Numbered from the stretch's first letter, positions 29,101-37,076 are shown. The stretch: 64,000 bases of DNA from JAHHUA01 sp036635475 (GCA_036635475.1 JAVWQH010000002.1:18448-82447), one strand, 5' to 3'. Made by a program: numbers and translations. The notes: generated by a model from the sequence alone, not told the origin.

Positions 29101-29223
29101 AGCTCACAGGATACAAGTGTAATTACAGCTGATTGGAATGTTATTAAAGCTGAATTTGTCTATGTTGGTTTTTCTTATGGCGAAAGTGCAAGAATAGATG
29201 TTCCTGTCGAAATTGGTGCATAG
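20152..29223 (+). CDS. giant exported protein with about 21 atrophied bacterial Ig-like (aBig) modules
   Basis: A 3023-residue protein with a signal peptide (MKIQKIISVALVIAMLAAQPL..., cleavage near residue 30). After a short beta-rich region (about 30-190) come a Thr/Pro linker, a Gly run (about 222-229) and an Asp-rich stretch (about 233-262, possibly calcium-binding). Modules of about 85-95 residues follow, each with a helix (DEEKVASAIKNL-like), an LP..., an xxITWxSS... strand, and the hallmark GxVTRP then TLTATI.xGxxxxTKxFxVTV. Four occupy about 263-630. A repetitive beta-rich region (about 635-1020), a small beta domain and helical FIVAR-like segments (about 1123-1413) interrupt them, and about 17 more modules run to the end. 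No LPXTG, SLH or choline-type anchor is visible. An extended surface or matrix protein is likely. Confidence 0.88.
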   Translation: MKIQKIISVALVIAMLAAQPLQNYTVSYAQTDGAKSLVQTQTLKNALINIVDGKLYLVIDSVKYVPYELKDTKIQFKSLNGVKCIQFTCKDGTEKCINLYDSNDIKVGGQVDQLIIDKSYKDSKFGFDKDASVKDLEVGGNSSVEINGTTSVEKVVANGVGSVVVAENAKVNKILSNNKDNITLPAGSTLVVEPSGAPLETSTPATTPTTGTDWSTTTGGGGGGGNTSQRPSDDDDADADADGDVNTDSDTGTDDEETTVNKEDEIATEAAYEALKFRNATGITSDITFQKTCKGCNLQWSSSDENVISNNGIVTRPKFGEPNVTLSVTATISKGKVQKTKSFDVTVLAMTDKEQINDVMKNLVIEADLENVVQDLTLPTEFDGAKITWSTLSPSYITDDGVITRPAWDNKNDFYEASLKATIVCGSVTDYKYFAMKILKEANPTVSDEEKVASAIKNLKINSDLTNVTGDIHLPTIMTGAQVYWDTADISWTSSDESIISNTGFVTRPAFGEADKVITLTASVTVGDFTDVKQFTATVKPITAKEKFDEIYKAFNLSNINVNEVKDNIILPTQFEGATISWASNNESVVSSTGTVVRPTGDDSIVKLTATIKLGEIQKTKTFSIKVLAIESPELSDHVKELTIITSQAEVEALDAGKIYDEVLIKNVNEKIDLSKITIEKLTFGQVGNFVSRAIRSLALDAPTDIVIGSVNEFDVNLLIGTLNVEKGNNKKTIINGNININSITAKHEIELRGKLVVPPIETNSNVVLNTELDSSNPIVVMKNSNNVSISGSIGSIPSILLSSDAIVNVPVKKMIEIAQDAPSTINLELNNTVGAINTEKNPVNSNIVLSGTGTLDWLYSKGNATLNVKRVNNILPLATAERAMLDGDGSIGSIILGSNANKFDIACTNVDEIIANGNVSMASDVKKLVANANDIVVKMQNDKTLNLLSVAKGVSVTTVEGNVNEVEILSKTGEVIIKLDQNVMPTFTKTSNDVIVIVYNKDSSGKYVKTVIDEIKTKLAPPVILYNNGHSKNRTDYKTDICDRPIKGTYIMYRIGTDGEFVKYEPKKFVVKAPNVDTEAKISVFFKSVSQNDSATVMESEIIENVITFDADKTNALKAEDWQDYKNLIADSKTWITWDELIVVDDYDVSKSEYTTADHLVTYAQVNKLNLAIADAQKFVDDPNSHLYTKAQLQTAYDTLSKIERKFAGVWENQIGDKIYTKNFTTAYKTNFDWKNWQYPTALDGFTISADGKDTEANRFWVTQADFDVFVNVLNKYEKMYSSETTSTQAEYDAATKELETSLVTFKATMKKGNMNINKAALIKKYEDEKWWVLEGIGHKNGFDISEDGAGLPDGRYYQKPAIANRLIDAVYKAKDITEEIDNKKYSQAEIDAALQELTDAKSVFAVNWCMTAGTLTSENTTEIAKNNLTLGDISGITTNIKLPIQLNGADITWQSSSPEFITNDGIVTRPTYTKGDVEVVMTATVTFGEDEAAVSKTKDFVVTVIKKAPDNAEQVTIVINELAFADTLVKEDKLTFPTYAGAEITWKSLNPDVITDDGTVTRNSEKNVNATMQATIKVGENVGTKKFELLVLKAGASDLTPDERIDMALRNLTLGSIDNVKKDITFPAIQNDVSISWKSSDETVITNAGVVTRPTFIKGDAKITLTATLTLEGGITKTKDFVATVIKNPITDNEKVTLVKDKLVFEELDHLSNDLYLLDVIDGVSISWKSSNEQVINNKGKITRQENSNGTATLTATLSSGDVTDTKTFEVTVLKTKFTDEELCQAAIDAITFKEPLDKITKDVDIPRYVNINSVYVYIEWEVTDNVAVKRNDEKLLITSPKYTEQDVDFVFTAKAQMASGTPFLATKTFNGKVLKKEITNAEKAQEVFEQLTVTDQPFVEKNLNLLTELNGATISWKSDNDNIISSTGVVTKPAATGENTKVVLTATITVGDVSIDKTFTLMVLKEGATDLSDTEKVEIALANLTLGDVSAIKDNMTLPVLQDTVGVVWATSDSAIIATDGTVTRPDDDNKESVNVTLTATITSGTEIRTKEFVVTVMRCDIDSAQAKERLGKLAIAELLKLNNVQTVDDFVNQIIFPATISFRGQDVKVDWDKFKNTNLTIVDNIGTILANDTLSVRMYFSYKGDRDVYEDQWITISKVKTAQEKVDEAKANLTLSDINLANLKADFTLPLTQDEATITWTSENTAIVIDNATGTATVTRPLSTEVNAMGTITATIKVGDVSATKVFDATVIKELSATATDKEKVEEYIGTLVIANTALVDFMVPPAESGLTVEWSSTDTAIVIDNATGKATVTRPDGDKADAVVTLTAKVSLGTESSTKNFEVTVSKYTLAEIKELLDLGIGAEVTQNFEVPTIFKGATIVWDSNSVNVNISGTTATVTQSTTAATPVIFTADISLNGATVTKEFSFTVPQKKLTEAEIVEEAFSQITFADLTEPTNAITKSFTVPYVISSTIQGEWYYFDWSSNNTSVIDVAGTDATVKRPTAVQGDQVVTLTVALSATQVGTTTMGTKDFTFTVLADAPVELLPAEKAQKALDTIVMQDLVTGADTVTLPTTIDGVAISWASDNAAIDATTGKVTATETVETSVVLTATATVGDVNVTKNFNVTVIRNEFTVNMYNLELAINKLNLNGIALDNLTTDFTVPLTQDTAKITWQSENTAITFNGANATVTRPEFSKGNSTGMIRAWVTCGDVTRSKDFATVVIEKAGGTDQDFVNGVRDRLTLNPTAAELTTGFNMPTHLEGAGIVWSSNNPTVVAINGGNAIVTPSTVEDTTVIVTATLTFSQATATKDFTIVIPMKAGASAADQAKVDKAKTILALDSGVDTSKVAENLYLVTSFYQEEQPELVDVTIAWESSNPDVVSIVGNYGMVTRPEADVSLTLTATITCGSATVTKDFPITVVSKNTITQADLKNAICAKILELNPTFTADSGYIYNVKVGDTFNAPTSVTISGKEFVFTPSSQDTSVITADWNVIKAEFVYVGFSYGESARIDVPVEIGA

Positions 29224-29270
29224 GAAACATAAGTATTCTTGGTAATTTCAGTTAAATAAAATTAAAATAT

Positions 29271-29300
29271 CAGTTGCGTTGTAGAAACTGCAACGCAACC
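29271..29300 (+). other. strong intercistronic hairpin without T tract
   Basis: GTTGCGTTG (29273-29281) pairs perfectly with CAACGCAAC (29291-29299), and the pairing continues inward to an AAA loop. No run of T follows, so it is not a normal terminator. It may stabilise or process a transcript joining the two giant genes. Confidence 0.5.
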
Positions 29301-29331
29301 GATATAAATTTAATTAAAAAAGGTGGATATT

Positions 29332-32300
29332 ATGATAAATAAAAAATTAATTGCCTCAGTATTAGCAGCTACTATGATAATGTCAACTGCTGTAAATGTT
29401 TTTGCATATGACGGCAGTGAAAATTATGCAAGTAGCAATAGCGAAATGTTTGAGTCAAAACCATTGGTAATCTTAATGGATTTCCCTGACTACAAATATA
29501 CAGAACTAGACAAAAGAGAATCGGGTTGGTCTATTAATAACTTCATTGGAGCTGATACAACACCGGAGTTCTATAAAGAACTTTTCTTCGGAGATGAAAC
29601 TTATACAACCACAGAAGGCGAAAGAATTACAGCAAACAAATTCTTCAAAGAAGTTTCCGGATACTCATATTCAATGAAAGGCGATGTTTTCGGTTGGTAT
29701 ACAGCTGAACATGATATCGCTTATTATGGTACTACTCAAGAAGAGGCAAGCTGGCTTGTTAAAGAAGGTTTGGCTTCATTAGCAAAAGACAAACCTGATT
29801 TGGACTGGTCAAAATATGACGTTGAGGACAAATGGGACTTGGATAAAGATGGCGACTTCAACGAACCCGACGGAATAGTTGACTGCGTTGTTTTAATTCA
29901 TGCCGGTATGGGCGATGAAATGGGCGGCGGTTCAGTGGGAAAAGATGCTATCTGGCCGTTCAGAATCGGATTCAGCTGGTATGCTGATTTGAAAGCAGAA
30001 ATAAATGACCATAGTTTTGTGGAAAAAGATGAAAATGGCTACGCAAAAGGCGCACACACATTTAAAACAAAGGGTTCTGACACATTTATGGCAGAAGACT
30101 TTGTAATATTTGAACAAGATTTGCCACTTGACCTATTCTGTCACGAATATGGACATAATCTCGGCTTACCAGACTTGTACGCAACAAATGGTACAGGTAA
30201 ACCACCGGTTGAAATGTGGTCATTAATGGGAGGAAGCTATTCAGGAAATCCTCAAGGTTCACAAATGATAGGATATGGCGGAGTTTTGGAAAGATGGCTA
30301 CAAAAAGACTTTGAAATGCGTAATCGTAAAGCTAATTGGCAAGTATCAAACGATTACACTATTGACCAGCTAAGAGATGGTCTTGATGTAACATTGACAG
30401 GCTCTCAAATAAATAATGGCGAACTAGATGCAATTAATATTACTTTACCTGATGTTGACGATGAAACAATAGCTGACTTTAATGCTGGCAGCACTTATGC
30501 TTATTACACATCAGCAAAAGACAATATGAAAACATATTTAACTTCAAAAGAGGATATTGATTTAACCGCTGCAGCAGGTGACGTAAATCTAACATTTGAT
30601 GCATGGTGGACAATCGACCCAGGTTTTGACTTTGTAAGTGTTGAAGTTAAAAAAGAGGGCGAAACAGAATACACATCATTACAAGACAAGAATGGTGTTG
30701 CAACAGACAAACTTGATGCTTGGCTGACGGGCCCAGACAACCAAAAATTATTTGAAAAAGACTTCGGCGAGGGCTGGGAAGAAAAGTGGCAAGCTGACTT
30801 AAAAGACAGAAATCCAGGCTGGGGTATTACAGGAAGTTCAAATGATAAATTTGAAAAAATTGAATTTGATCTAAATCAATACAAAGGGAGCAAAATTTCT
30901 CTAAGATTTAGATTTAGAACTGACGGAAATACACCTGAAAAAGGTATGTTCATTGACGACATAAAGATTACAGATGGTGAAAACACTATTTTCAGTGATG
31001 ATGTTGAAGATGAAACTATCTTGAAATTTGCAAGCGATGAACAAGGATTTACAACTTCAGATGGTTTCCTAACACCTTTCCAACATAGCTATACAGTTGA
31101 GTGGAGAGCAATACCAAACGAGGAAAATGTTGATAAAGGATTGGAAAATCCAAGTATTCACGCAAACAATGGTCAATCATATGAGGGAAAAACAAGCCAA
31201 TTCCAATTAAATCCCGGACTATTGGTATGGTATGTAAATGAAAAAATGAACAGCGACTATCCAGACCAGAATATGGATGAGCATCCAGGCGAAGTATATT
31301 GTGGAATTATGGATGCCGGCAGAGCACCTATGCAAGGTGAATGGTTAGTATATGGAAGTAAATTTGCAAGTGACGATTCTTTAATGCAAATTTCCGATGC
31401 TGCTTTCTCATTGAGAAAAGGTGTAGAACTATTCCATACATACGATTGGAACAATGGCGAAGACAGATACATAGAAAAAGATACAGACCCAACAGCCAAT
31501 CCGGTTTATGTTGATACAGATTACACAAAATTCTATGATGACCCTAATGGTGAATATGATAATTACAATAAAAATTTATCTGTTTTGTCACGTGATTATG
31601 GACTAAGAGTTTTTGTAACAGATGAAAACGAAGACAGAAGCACTGCAAATGTGCATTTTGGAGTTAGAGGCGGTACACCTGTTAAACAACAAAACAACTC
31701 ATTGGCAAAAGTCGAGATAAACGGCAATGCAGTTGTTGTAACTCCAAAAAATGTTAAAAACATTAATGGCGGTTCTATCGAACTAACATTGAAAAACGGA
31801 TATACAGTTAGAAAAGAACTCGTAAAAAACAATGAAAGAACATACGCAGCTATTTTTGATGGTCAAGATTTAGAACAAGCAGTTGTTAATTATGTTATTT
31901 TGTATGAAACAAACGGCAAAGCTGTTTCAGTATACAATATGGAACAATATAAAATATTCGGTGTTAACTTCAGCGAACTAGACGGAAAAGTTGAAGATAA
32001 TAAATTTGATGTTAATCCAATTGTAAAACTTAATGGCGAAAAAGTTGAATTAAATAATCTAGTTGCAGGAAATACATATGACTTGCAAATGGAAATTATT
32101 GATGTTGACAGCAAATTAACAGGCAAAATTACAAGAGATATATTCACAATTCCAGCTGAATACAGTGAAATTGCAGAAATTTCCGAAAACAATAAATTGA
32201 TTGTTAAAAAGCTTGGCACATTCAAATTAAATGCTATTTTGGAAGAAGAAATTGCAAGTAAATGGAATACAATTCTTTCCAAAGAAAATAGTATTATAGT

Positions 32301-32530
32301 TAGCAAAATATCACCTGATATAGTTAAAATTATTTCCAACGAGGAGCTAGAAGCAGCATTCAGAAATGCTGTTGAAAGCAAAGTTACAATAGTAGTTGAT
32401 TCTGATGAATATTTTGATAATGCAGCATTTGAAACAATAATGAATCTATCAAAGGCTAAGGAAACAACTTCAGATGGAACAACAACTCCAGACGGAACAA
32501 CAACTCCAGACGGAACAACAACTCCAGACG
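29332..32530 (+). CDS. M6-family (immune inhibitor A-type) metalloprotease, N-terminal part up to the assembly gap
   Basis: The ATG at 29332 follows AAAGGTGG; the in-frame GTG at 29323 lies within that site. A signal peptide (MINKKLIASVLAATMIMSTAVNVFA) precedes a mature start near residue 26. The protease domain carries HEYGHNLGLPD at residues 271-281, an HExxHxxGxxD zinc site with Glu272 catalytic, and the Met-turn region MWSLMGGSY about 25 residues later. Further on come beta-sandwich regions (about 400-570, including FRFRTDGNTPEKGMFIDDI, typical of the InhA C-terminal domains). After about residue 830 Ig-like segments lead to a GTTTPD repeat linker that runs into the N gap. About 1066 residues are present before the gap; the gene continues at 32631. 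Confidence 0.9.
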
Positions 32531-32701
32531 NNNNNNNNNNNNNNNNNNNNNNNNNNNNNNNNNNNNNNNNNNNNNNNNNNNNNNNNNNNNNNNNNNNNNN
32601 NNNNNNNNNNNNNNNNNNNNNNNNNNNNNNACGGAACAACAACTCCAGATGGAACAACAACTCCAGACGGAACAACAACTCCAGATGGAACAACACCAGA
32701 T
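32476..32701 (+). repeat. 18-bp in-frame tandem repeat encoding GTTTPD, interrupted by a scaffold gap
   Basis: Three full units of GGAACAACAACTCCAGAC precede the gap and three and a half follow (one is shortened by a codon). Left and right ends are in different phases relative to the 100 N, so the gap length is a placeholder. The true missing length must be a multiple of three, most simply 15 plus a multiple of 18. Confidence 0.95.
32531..32630. other. assembly gap (100 N)
   Basis: Exactly 100 undetermined bases within the tandem repeat. The round number marks unknown size, and the repeat probably collapsed during assembly. Confidence 0.99.
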
Positions 32702-33892
32702 GGCACAACAACACCTAGTGTTCCAGCAATAACTGATGTTGAATTAATTCCTAGCTACAATGAAAACATTACATTCAATTTCAATCCAAGTGAAATAATT
32801 CCTAATGCCTTAGGCGAAGGAAACTTCACAATATTTAACAATTTCAATGTTTCTTTGGGCGATGTTGAATTGGCAGGAATTAAAAAAGGCACAACTGGTA
32901 TGTGGTTAGATTTCCTATATAAAGACATTCTACCTGTACCAATGAAAGTAACTTTAAATGTTGATTCTGACAAGTTTAAAGCAGGTACTGAAGAATTTAA
33001 ACTATGGGAATTTGATGCAGCTGATAAAACTTTTACATCAACAGATAAAGTTGTAACTTTTGATAGTGCAGCAAATACAGTTCAATTTACATTAGATGAA
33101 TTTGCTACTTATATTTTGCTAGACAGCGATTCAGTTCCAACAATAAAGAACACTGATGAACCAATTATACCTGAGCCAGATGAACCAAGTGTACCTGACA
33201 CAGAAACACCAGACGTATCAGATAGACCAGGAAGACCTAGTGATGATGAAGACGAAGATAGAGATAATGGTGGAACTGTAGGCGGTGGTTCAATCTCAAG
33301 TTCAGGTACTTCCAGCAGTACTACAAATGAAGTTAAAGAAAAATCATCAAGTAATGTTGATGCAAACGGCAATGTAGATCCTAAGAAGTTGGAAGAAGAG
33401 CTTAAGAAAAATCCAAAAATGGTTACAATTACAAATGGTAACGGTTTAAACTTAGATGCTATCAAAGAATTAGCTGAAAACAATAAACCAGTTATTACTG
33501 ATACAACATTTAATAATAAAATAGTTTCACGTTTGTATTTACAACCAGAAGATTTCAAATCTATGAAATCAGATTTTAAATTAGGCGTAAGAACAGATGA
33601 TAAATCAATTGAAAGAACTAAAAATATATTTAGTTGCTTCAAAAATGAAATGGCTATAATTCATATGGATCAACAAGGTAAACTAGGATTTAATTTGCAT
33701 ATGGCTGTTAAGGTAGATTTGAGTAAATTAGATAAAGATAATCTTATCTTTAACGTTTACGACAAAACAACTAACAGATACACAGTGCTTAAAAACTTGG
33801 AATACACAATTGATGCTAATGGATATATCCACTTTGCAACAAATATAGGCGGCGATATTGTTATTACCGACGAACCTCTAACCAAAAGATAA
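32631..33892 (+). CDS. C-terminal part of the M6-type metalloprotease after the gap
   Basis: About 419 residues continue the gene that starts at 29332. They begin with the remaining GTTTPD units and then a domain (about 35-170 of this part) ending in VQFTLDEFATYILLDSD, a pattern common at the ends of Firmicute exported beta-domains. Next come a Pro/Glu-rich linker, an acidic RPSDDEDEDRD stretch with GGTVGGGS, and a final domain of about 185 residues that ends IGGDIVITDEPLTKR. The acidic and Gly-rich linker resembles the one in the 3023-residue neighbour. No cell-wall sorting motif is seen. The apparent frame change at the gap is artefactual. Confidence 0.85.
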
Positions 33893-33901
33893 TAGCAAAA
33901 T

Positions 33902-33932
33902 GGGGACTGTTTTTACAGTCCCCGTTTTTTTT
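33902..33932 (+). terminator. intrinsic terminator after the metalloprotease gene
   Basis: GGGGACTG / CAGTCCCC arms (33902-33909 and 33916-33923) with a 6-nt loop, followed by a run of eight T. Confidence 0.92.
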
Positions 33933-34112
33933 AATCAGTAAACACTTGCCAACGTATTAACAAAACAGATATAGCTTAAAAATACAATTCAAATAAACTA
34001 TTGGACAAAGCATAGCCGCTTTTGTATAATTAATATACAATTGGTAATTTTTTCTATAGAATAATTGCGATTAATCATCGACATATTTTAATAATGAAAT
34101 GGAAGTGTTTAT

Positions 34113-35180
34113 ATGACTGCTATTGATAAAATGACATCTCTTGAAAGAATGAATGCCTTTAGCAAGGGCAAAGAAATAGATAGAATACCTTGCTCACCAA
34201 TAATGGGCGAAACAATGTCGCCACTTTTTGGAATATATCCTTATCAACATAATCATTCTTCGGAATTAATGGCTATGGTTGAAATAGAAACCTATAAGCT
34301 GTTTAAATGTGATGGGGCAGGCATTGGCACAGGATTAAGAGGTATGGCTGAGGCAATGGGAACTGAGTTGGTTTATCCAAAAAAGAGCGTATCATATGTT
34401 AAAGAGCCACTTGTAAAGCAATATGATGATATGAAAAAGATTAAACCTGTTGACCCTTTTACCTCGGGAAGATTGCCGCTCATATTAAATGCTTTACAGA
34501 TTATCCGAAAAGAAATTGGAAATGAAGTTGACGTTAGCACTGATATAGCCGGTCCGATAAGTGTGGCTGCTGCTATTCGTGGCACTGAAAATCTTATGCG
34601 AGATTTCAGAAAAAATCCTAAATTTGCACATGAACTGCTGCAAATAATAACTGATAATAATATAAAATTTATAGATGCAGCTTGTGGATTGGGGTTTGGA
34701 GTAGGATTTTCAGACCCCGTAGCATCATGCAGTATGATTAGTCCAACACTTTTTCGAGAATTTGCAAAGCCCTATTTATCGCAATGTATAAAAAGAGTGG
34801 AAAAATGGCGTGGAAATGGTGTTATGCTCCATATATGCGGAAAATCCAAAGACATATGGAATGATATGGTTGAACTGGGCATTTCAACACTCAGCATAGA
34901 TAATGTGGAAAGTTTGCAGGAAGCAAAAGAAAATGTCGGAGATAGAGTTTGTTTGGCTGGAAATATTCCACCTGTTGAAATTGTGAAAATGGGTACTGTC
35001 AGTGAAATTGAAAATGAATGTAAAAAGTGTATTGAAATTGGCTGGGACAATCCGAAAGGTTATATTTTAAGTACAGGCTGTCAGATACCACTGGAAACGC
35101 CAAAAGAAAATATACAAGCAATACTTGATAGTGCTAGGAAATATGGCTCAGACCTTGGAAACAAAGGAAAGATACGATAA
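34113..35180 (+). CDS. uroporphyrinogen decarboxylase-family (MtaA/CmuA-like) methyltransferase
   Basis: A 355-residue protein of the UROD fold. The N-terminus (TSLERMNAFSKGKEIDRIPCSPIMGE) and the HICGKS segment (about residue 247) with a distant Cys in STGCQIPLETPKENIQ (about 325-340) match the His-X-Cys-Xn-Cys zinc site of MtaA/MtbA-type methylcobamide methyltransferases. The arginines typical of true HemE are not evident. It probably moves a methyl group to or from a corrinoid protein. No corrinoid protein or substrate-specific methyltransferase lies next to it, so the partner is elsewhere. It has its own terminators on both sides. Confidence 0.8.
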   Translation: MTAIDKMTSLERMNAFSKGKEIDRIPCSPIMGETMSPLFGIYPYQHNHSSELMAMVEIETYKLFKCDGAGIGTGLRGMAEAMGTELVYPKKSVSYVKEPLVKQYDDMKKIKPVDPFTSGRLPLILNALQIIRKEIGNEVDVSTDIAGPISVAAAIRGTENLMRDFRKNPKFAHELLQIITDNNIKFIDAACGLGFGVGFSDPVASCSMISPTLFREFAKPYLSQCIKRVEKWRGNGVMLHICGKSKDIWNDMVELGISTLSIDNVESLQEAKENVGDRVCLAGNIPPVEIVKMGTVSEIENECKKCIEIGWDNPKGYILSTGCQIPLETPKENIQAILDSARKYGSDLGNKGKIR

Positions 35181-35220
35181 ATACTGTTAAACATACCCAA
35201 ACATTATATTAATAAAGCAG

Positions 35221-35250
35221 AAAGCAGACTTGTAATTAAGTCTGCTTTTT
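35221..35250 (+). terminator. intrinsic terminator after the MtaA-like gene
   Basis: AAAGCAGACTT / AAGTCTGCTTT arms with a 6-nt loop and a following T run. Confidence 0.85.
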
Positions 35251-35253
35251 CTC

Positions 35254-35300
35254 TTGACATATATAGATGAACGATATATAATAGGTATATAGATAATCTA
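35254..35300 (+). promoter_or_regulatory. promoter and candidate PadR operator
   Basis: TTGACA (35254-35259) and TATAAT (35277-35282) with 17-bp spacing precede the padR gene. The 11-bp palindrome TAGATAATCTA (35290-35300), within a longer imperfect dyad of TATA-rich arms, lies just downstream where a repressor could act. PadR proteins usually repress their own operon, so self-regulation is the simplest reading. Confidence 0.65.
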
Positions 35301-35320
35301 CATATAGAGGAGGTCAATAT

Positions 35321-35668
35321 ATGCCTATTGATAAAAGCTTGTTGACAGGAAGTACAACAACACTAATTCTGAAATTGCTGGAAGAAAAAGATATGTATGG
35401 GTATGAGATGATTGAAATTCTTTCAAAAAAATCTGACCATACTTTTGATTTAAAGGCAGGTACGCTCTACCCGATTTTGCACAATCTGGAAAAGAATGAA
35501 CTCGTGGAATCCTATGAAGAAAAGGCTGATAACGAACGAAATCGAAAGTATTATCATCTGACATCAAAAGGTAAAAACTTATTAAAAGAAAAGCATAAAG
35601 AATGGATTGTGTATTCTGATGCTGTGAATAAAGTTTTGAATGGGGGATTAAACTATGCAAGAATTTGA
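35321..35668 (+). CDS. PadR-family transcriptional regulator
   Basis: A 115-residue winged-helix protein: MYGYEMIEILSKKSDHTFDLKAGTLYPILHNLEKNELVESYEE (about 24-66) is the classic PadR domain, with the wing in RNRKYYHLTSKGKNLL (about 73-88). Length is that of the short PadR-s1 subgroup. The ATG follows AGAGGAGG. It overlaps the next gene by 14 bp, the usual arrangement in which PadR controls a HAAS-prefixed membrane protein. The inducing signal is unknown. Confidence 0.93.
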   Translation: MPIDKSLLTGSTTTLILKLLEEKDMYGYEMIEILSKKSDHTFDLKAGTLYPILHNLEKNELVESYEEKADNERNRKYYHLTSKGKNLLKEKHKEWIVYSDAVNKVLNGGLNYARI

Positions 35669-36989
35669 GAAAATAAAAAAATATTGCGATGATGTTTGTG
35701 AGCAAATACGTTGGGAAAAAGCAAAGCCTGTGATTGCAGTTGAAATTGAAAATCACCTTTGCGACCAACGAGATGCTTACATTTCAAACGGAGATGACGA
35801 AGTTTTAGCTACAGAAAAAGCAATTATACAAATGGGAGATGCCATTTTTGTAGGACAAGAACTTGATAAATCTTATAAGCCAAAATCACAATGGCTAATG
35901 ATTATACTAACAGGATTTTTTATGCTAATTGGGTTATATATTAATTATTTTATAGATAATTCTGTTAATTCTTTAAATACTTTCAGCATTTTGCCCTATG
36001 CTTTATCGTTTGTGCTGCTTATAATTTGCTATTATATTGATTTTACTGAATTAGGAAAAAACGCAAAGAAAGTTTATTTTCTTATTTTAGCTATTTCTCT
36101 TTTGACGGTTATGTTTGGCACTGGTGTAAATGGGAGAATTGTATGCTATATAGGGAAATTTTCTCTGGAATTATCATATCTGTCTTTGCTTTTCCCACTT
36201 GCTTTTGCATTGCTTGTGTACAGTATGAGAAATAAGGGTAATCGTGGTATTTTAATGAGTGGTATATGCTATTTACCATTTGCTGTAATTTTGCTATATG
36301 TTCCAACAATATCAGGGTTTGGGTTATATACAATTACCGCTTTAGTTGTGCTTTCTTTTGCAATTTCGCGTGGTTGGTTCGGCAAAAATAAAAAGCAAGG
36401 ACTTTTACTTGTATTAATTCCAACAGCCGTTGCGTTTTTCTCCACAGTTATTTTTATTTTAGTAAAAGCTCCACATCGCTTAGCGATATTGTTCAATCCG
36501 TATAATGACAGGTTAGGGGCAGGATATATTCACGCATTAATTAGAGATATATTGTCTGGGTCAATTTTATTTGGCAAAGGAACTGTTCCGCAAAATATTA
36601 TAACAGCATTGCCATTTATCGGTGAGGATTACTTCCTTGTTTATTTAATTCATCAATTTGGTTTTATAGTTTTATTTTGCATTACAGCATTTATACTAAT
36701 GTTTTTTGCTGTTGGGATTTATAGAACACTAAAGCTTAAAAGTATGTTAGGTTCACTAGTTTCTTTATCAATAATATTAACTTTTATTTTACAATGTGTT
36801 TTTTATATAGGAGATACTCTTGGATATGGAATATTTTCATCTTATTCCTTGCCTTTTATTTCTTATGGAAAATCAGCCTTTTTTATTAATTCCATATTAA
36901 TCGGATTTATGCTTTCAATATTTAGGACAGGAGAAATCTTCAGGGATTGTTCTGTTCCAACAAAAGAAAAAAGAGTAGATCAGAATTAG
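35655..36989 (+). CDS. SEDS-family (FtsW/RodA/SpoVE-like) membrane protein with N-terminal permease-prefix domain
   Basis: A 444-residue protein. Residues 1-75 (EKIKKYCDDVCEQIRWEKA ... DQRDAYISNGDDEVLATEKAIIQMGDAI) are the permease-prefix/HAAS domain common beside PadR regulators. About ten hydrophobic segments follow. The C-terminal half has SEDS features: LFGKGTVPQN, PFIGEDYFLVYLIHQFGFI (the position of the SEDS catalytic Asp is kept, the following Glu is not) and PFISYGKSAFFIN, matching the PFISYGGSS motif of FtsW/RodA. SEDS proteins polymerise glycan strands. It has no partner penicillin-binding protein here, so it may be a conditional or specialised polymerase. Confidence 0.82.
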   Translation: MQEFEKIKKYCDDVCEQIRWEKAKPVIAVEIENHLCDQRDAYISNGDDEVLATEKAIIQMGDAIFVGQELDKSYKPKSQWLMIILTGFFMLIGLYINYFIDNSVNSLNTFSILPYALSFVLLIICYYIDFTELGKNAKKVYFLILAISLLTVMFGTGVNGRIVCYIGKFSLELSYLSLLFPLAFALLVYSMRNKGNRGILMSGICYLPFAVILLYVPTISGFGLYTITALVVLSFAISRGWFGKNKKQGLLLVLIPTAVAFFSTVIFILVKAPHRLAILFNPYNDRLGAGYIHALIRDILSGSILFGKGTVPQNIITALPFIGEDYFLVYLIHQFGFIVLFCITAFILMFFAVGIYRTLKLKSMLGSLVSLSIILTFILQCVFYIGDTLGYGIFSSYSLPFISYGKSAFFINSILIGFMLSIFRTGEIFRDCSVPTKEKRVDQN

Positions 36990-37076
36990 TTATTATAGCA
37001 GAGGAAATTATTGAGTTTACGTAGATTTTCGTAGAAGGGAGCGTGGGCGTAAAACAGCAAATTATACATAAGTAGA

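Noticed and set aside
32476..32701. Repeats considered as a CRISPR array
   Set aside because: They are contiguous 18-bp coding units without spacers.
32474..32718. Apparent frameshift in the M6 protease gene
   Set aside because: The shift arises from the arbitrary 100-N gap length inside an in-frame repeat; both sides encode the same GTTTPD unit.
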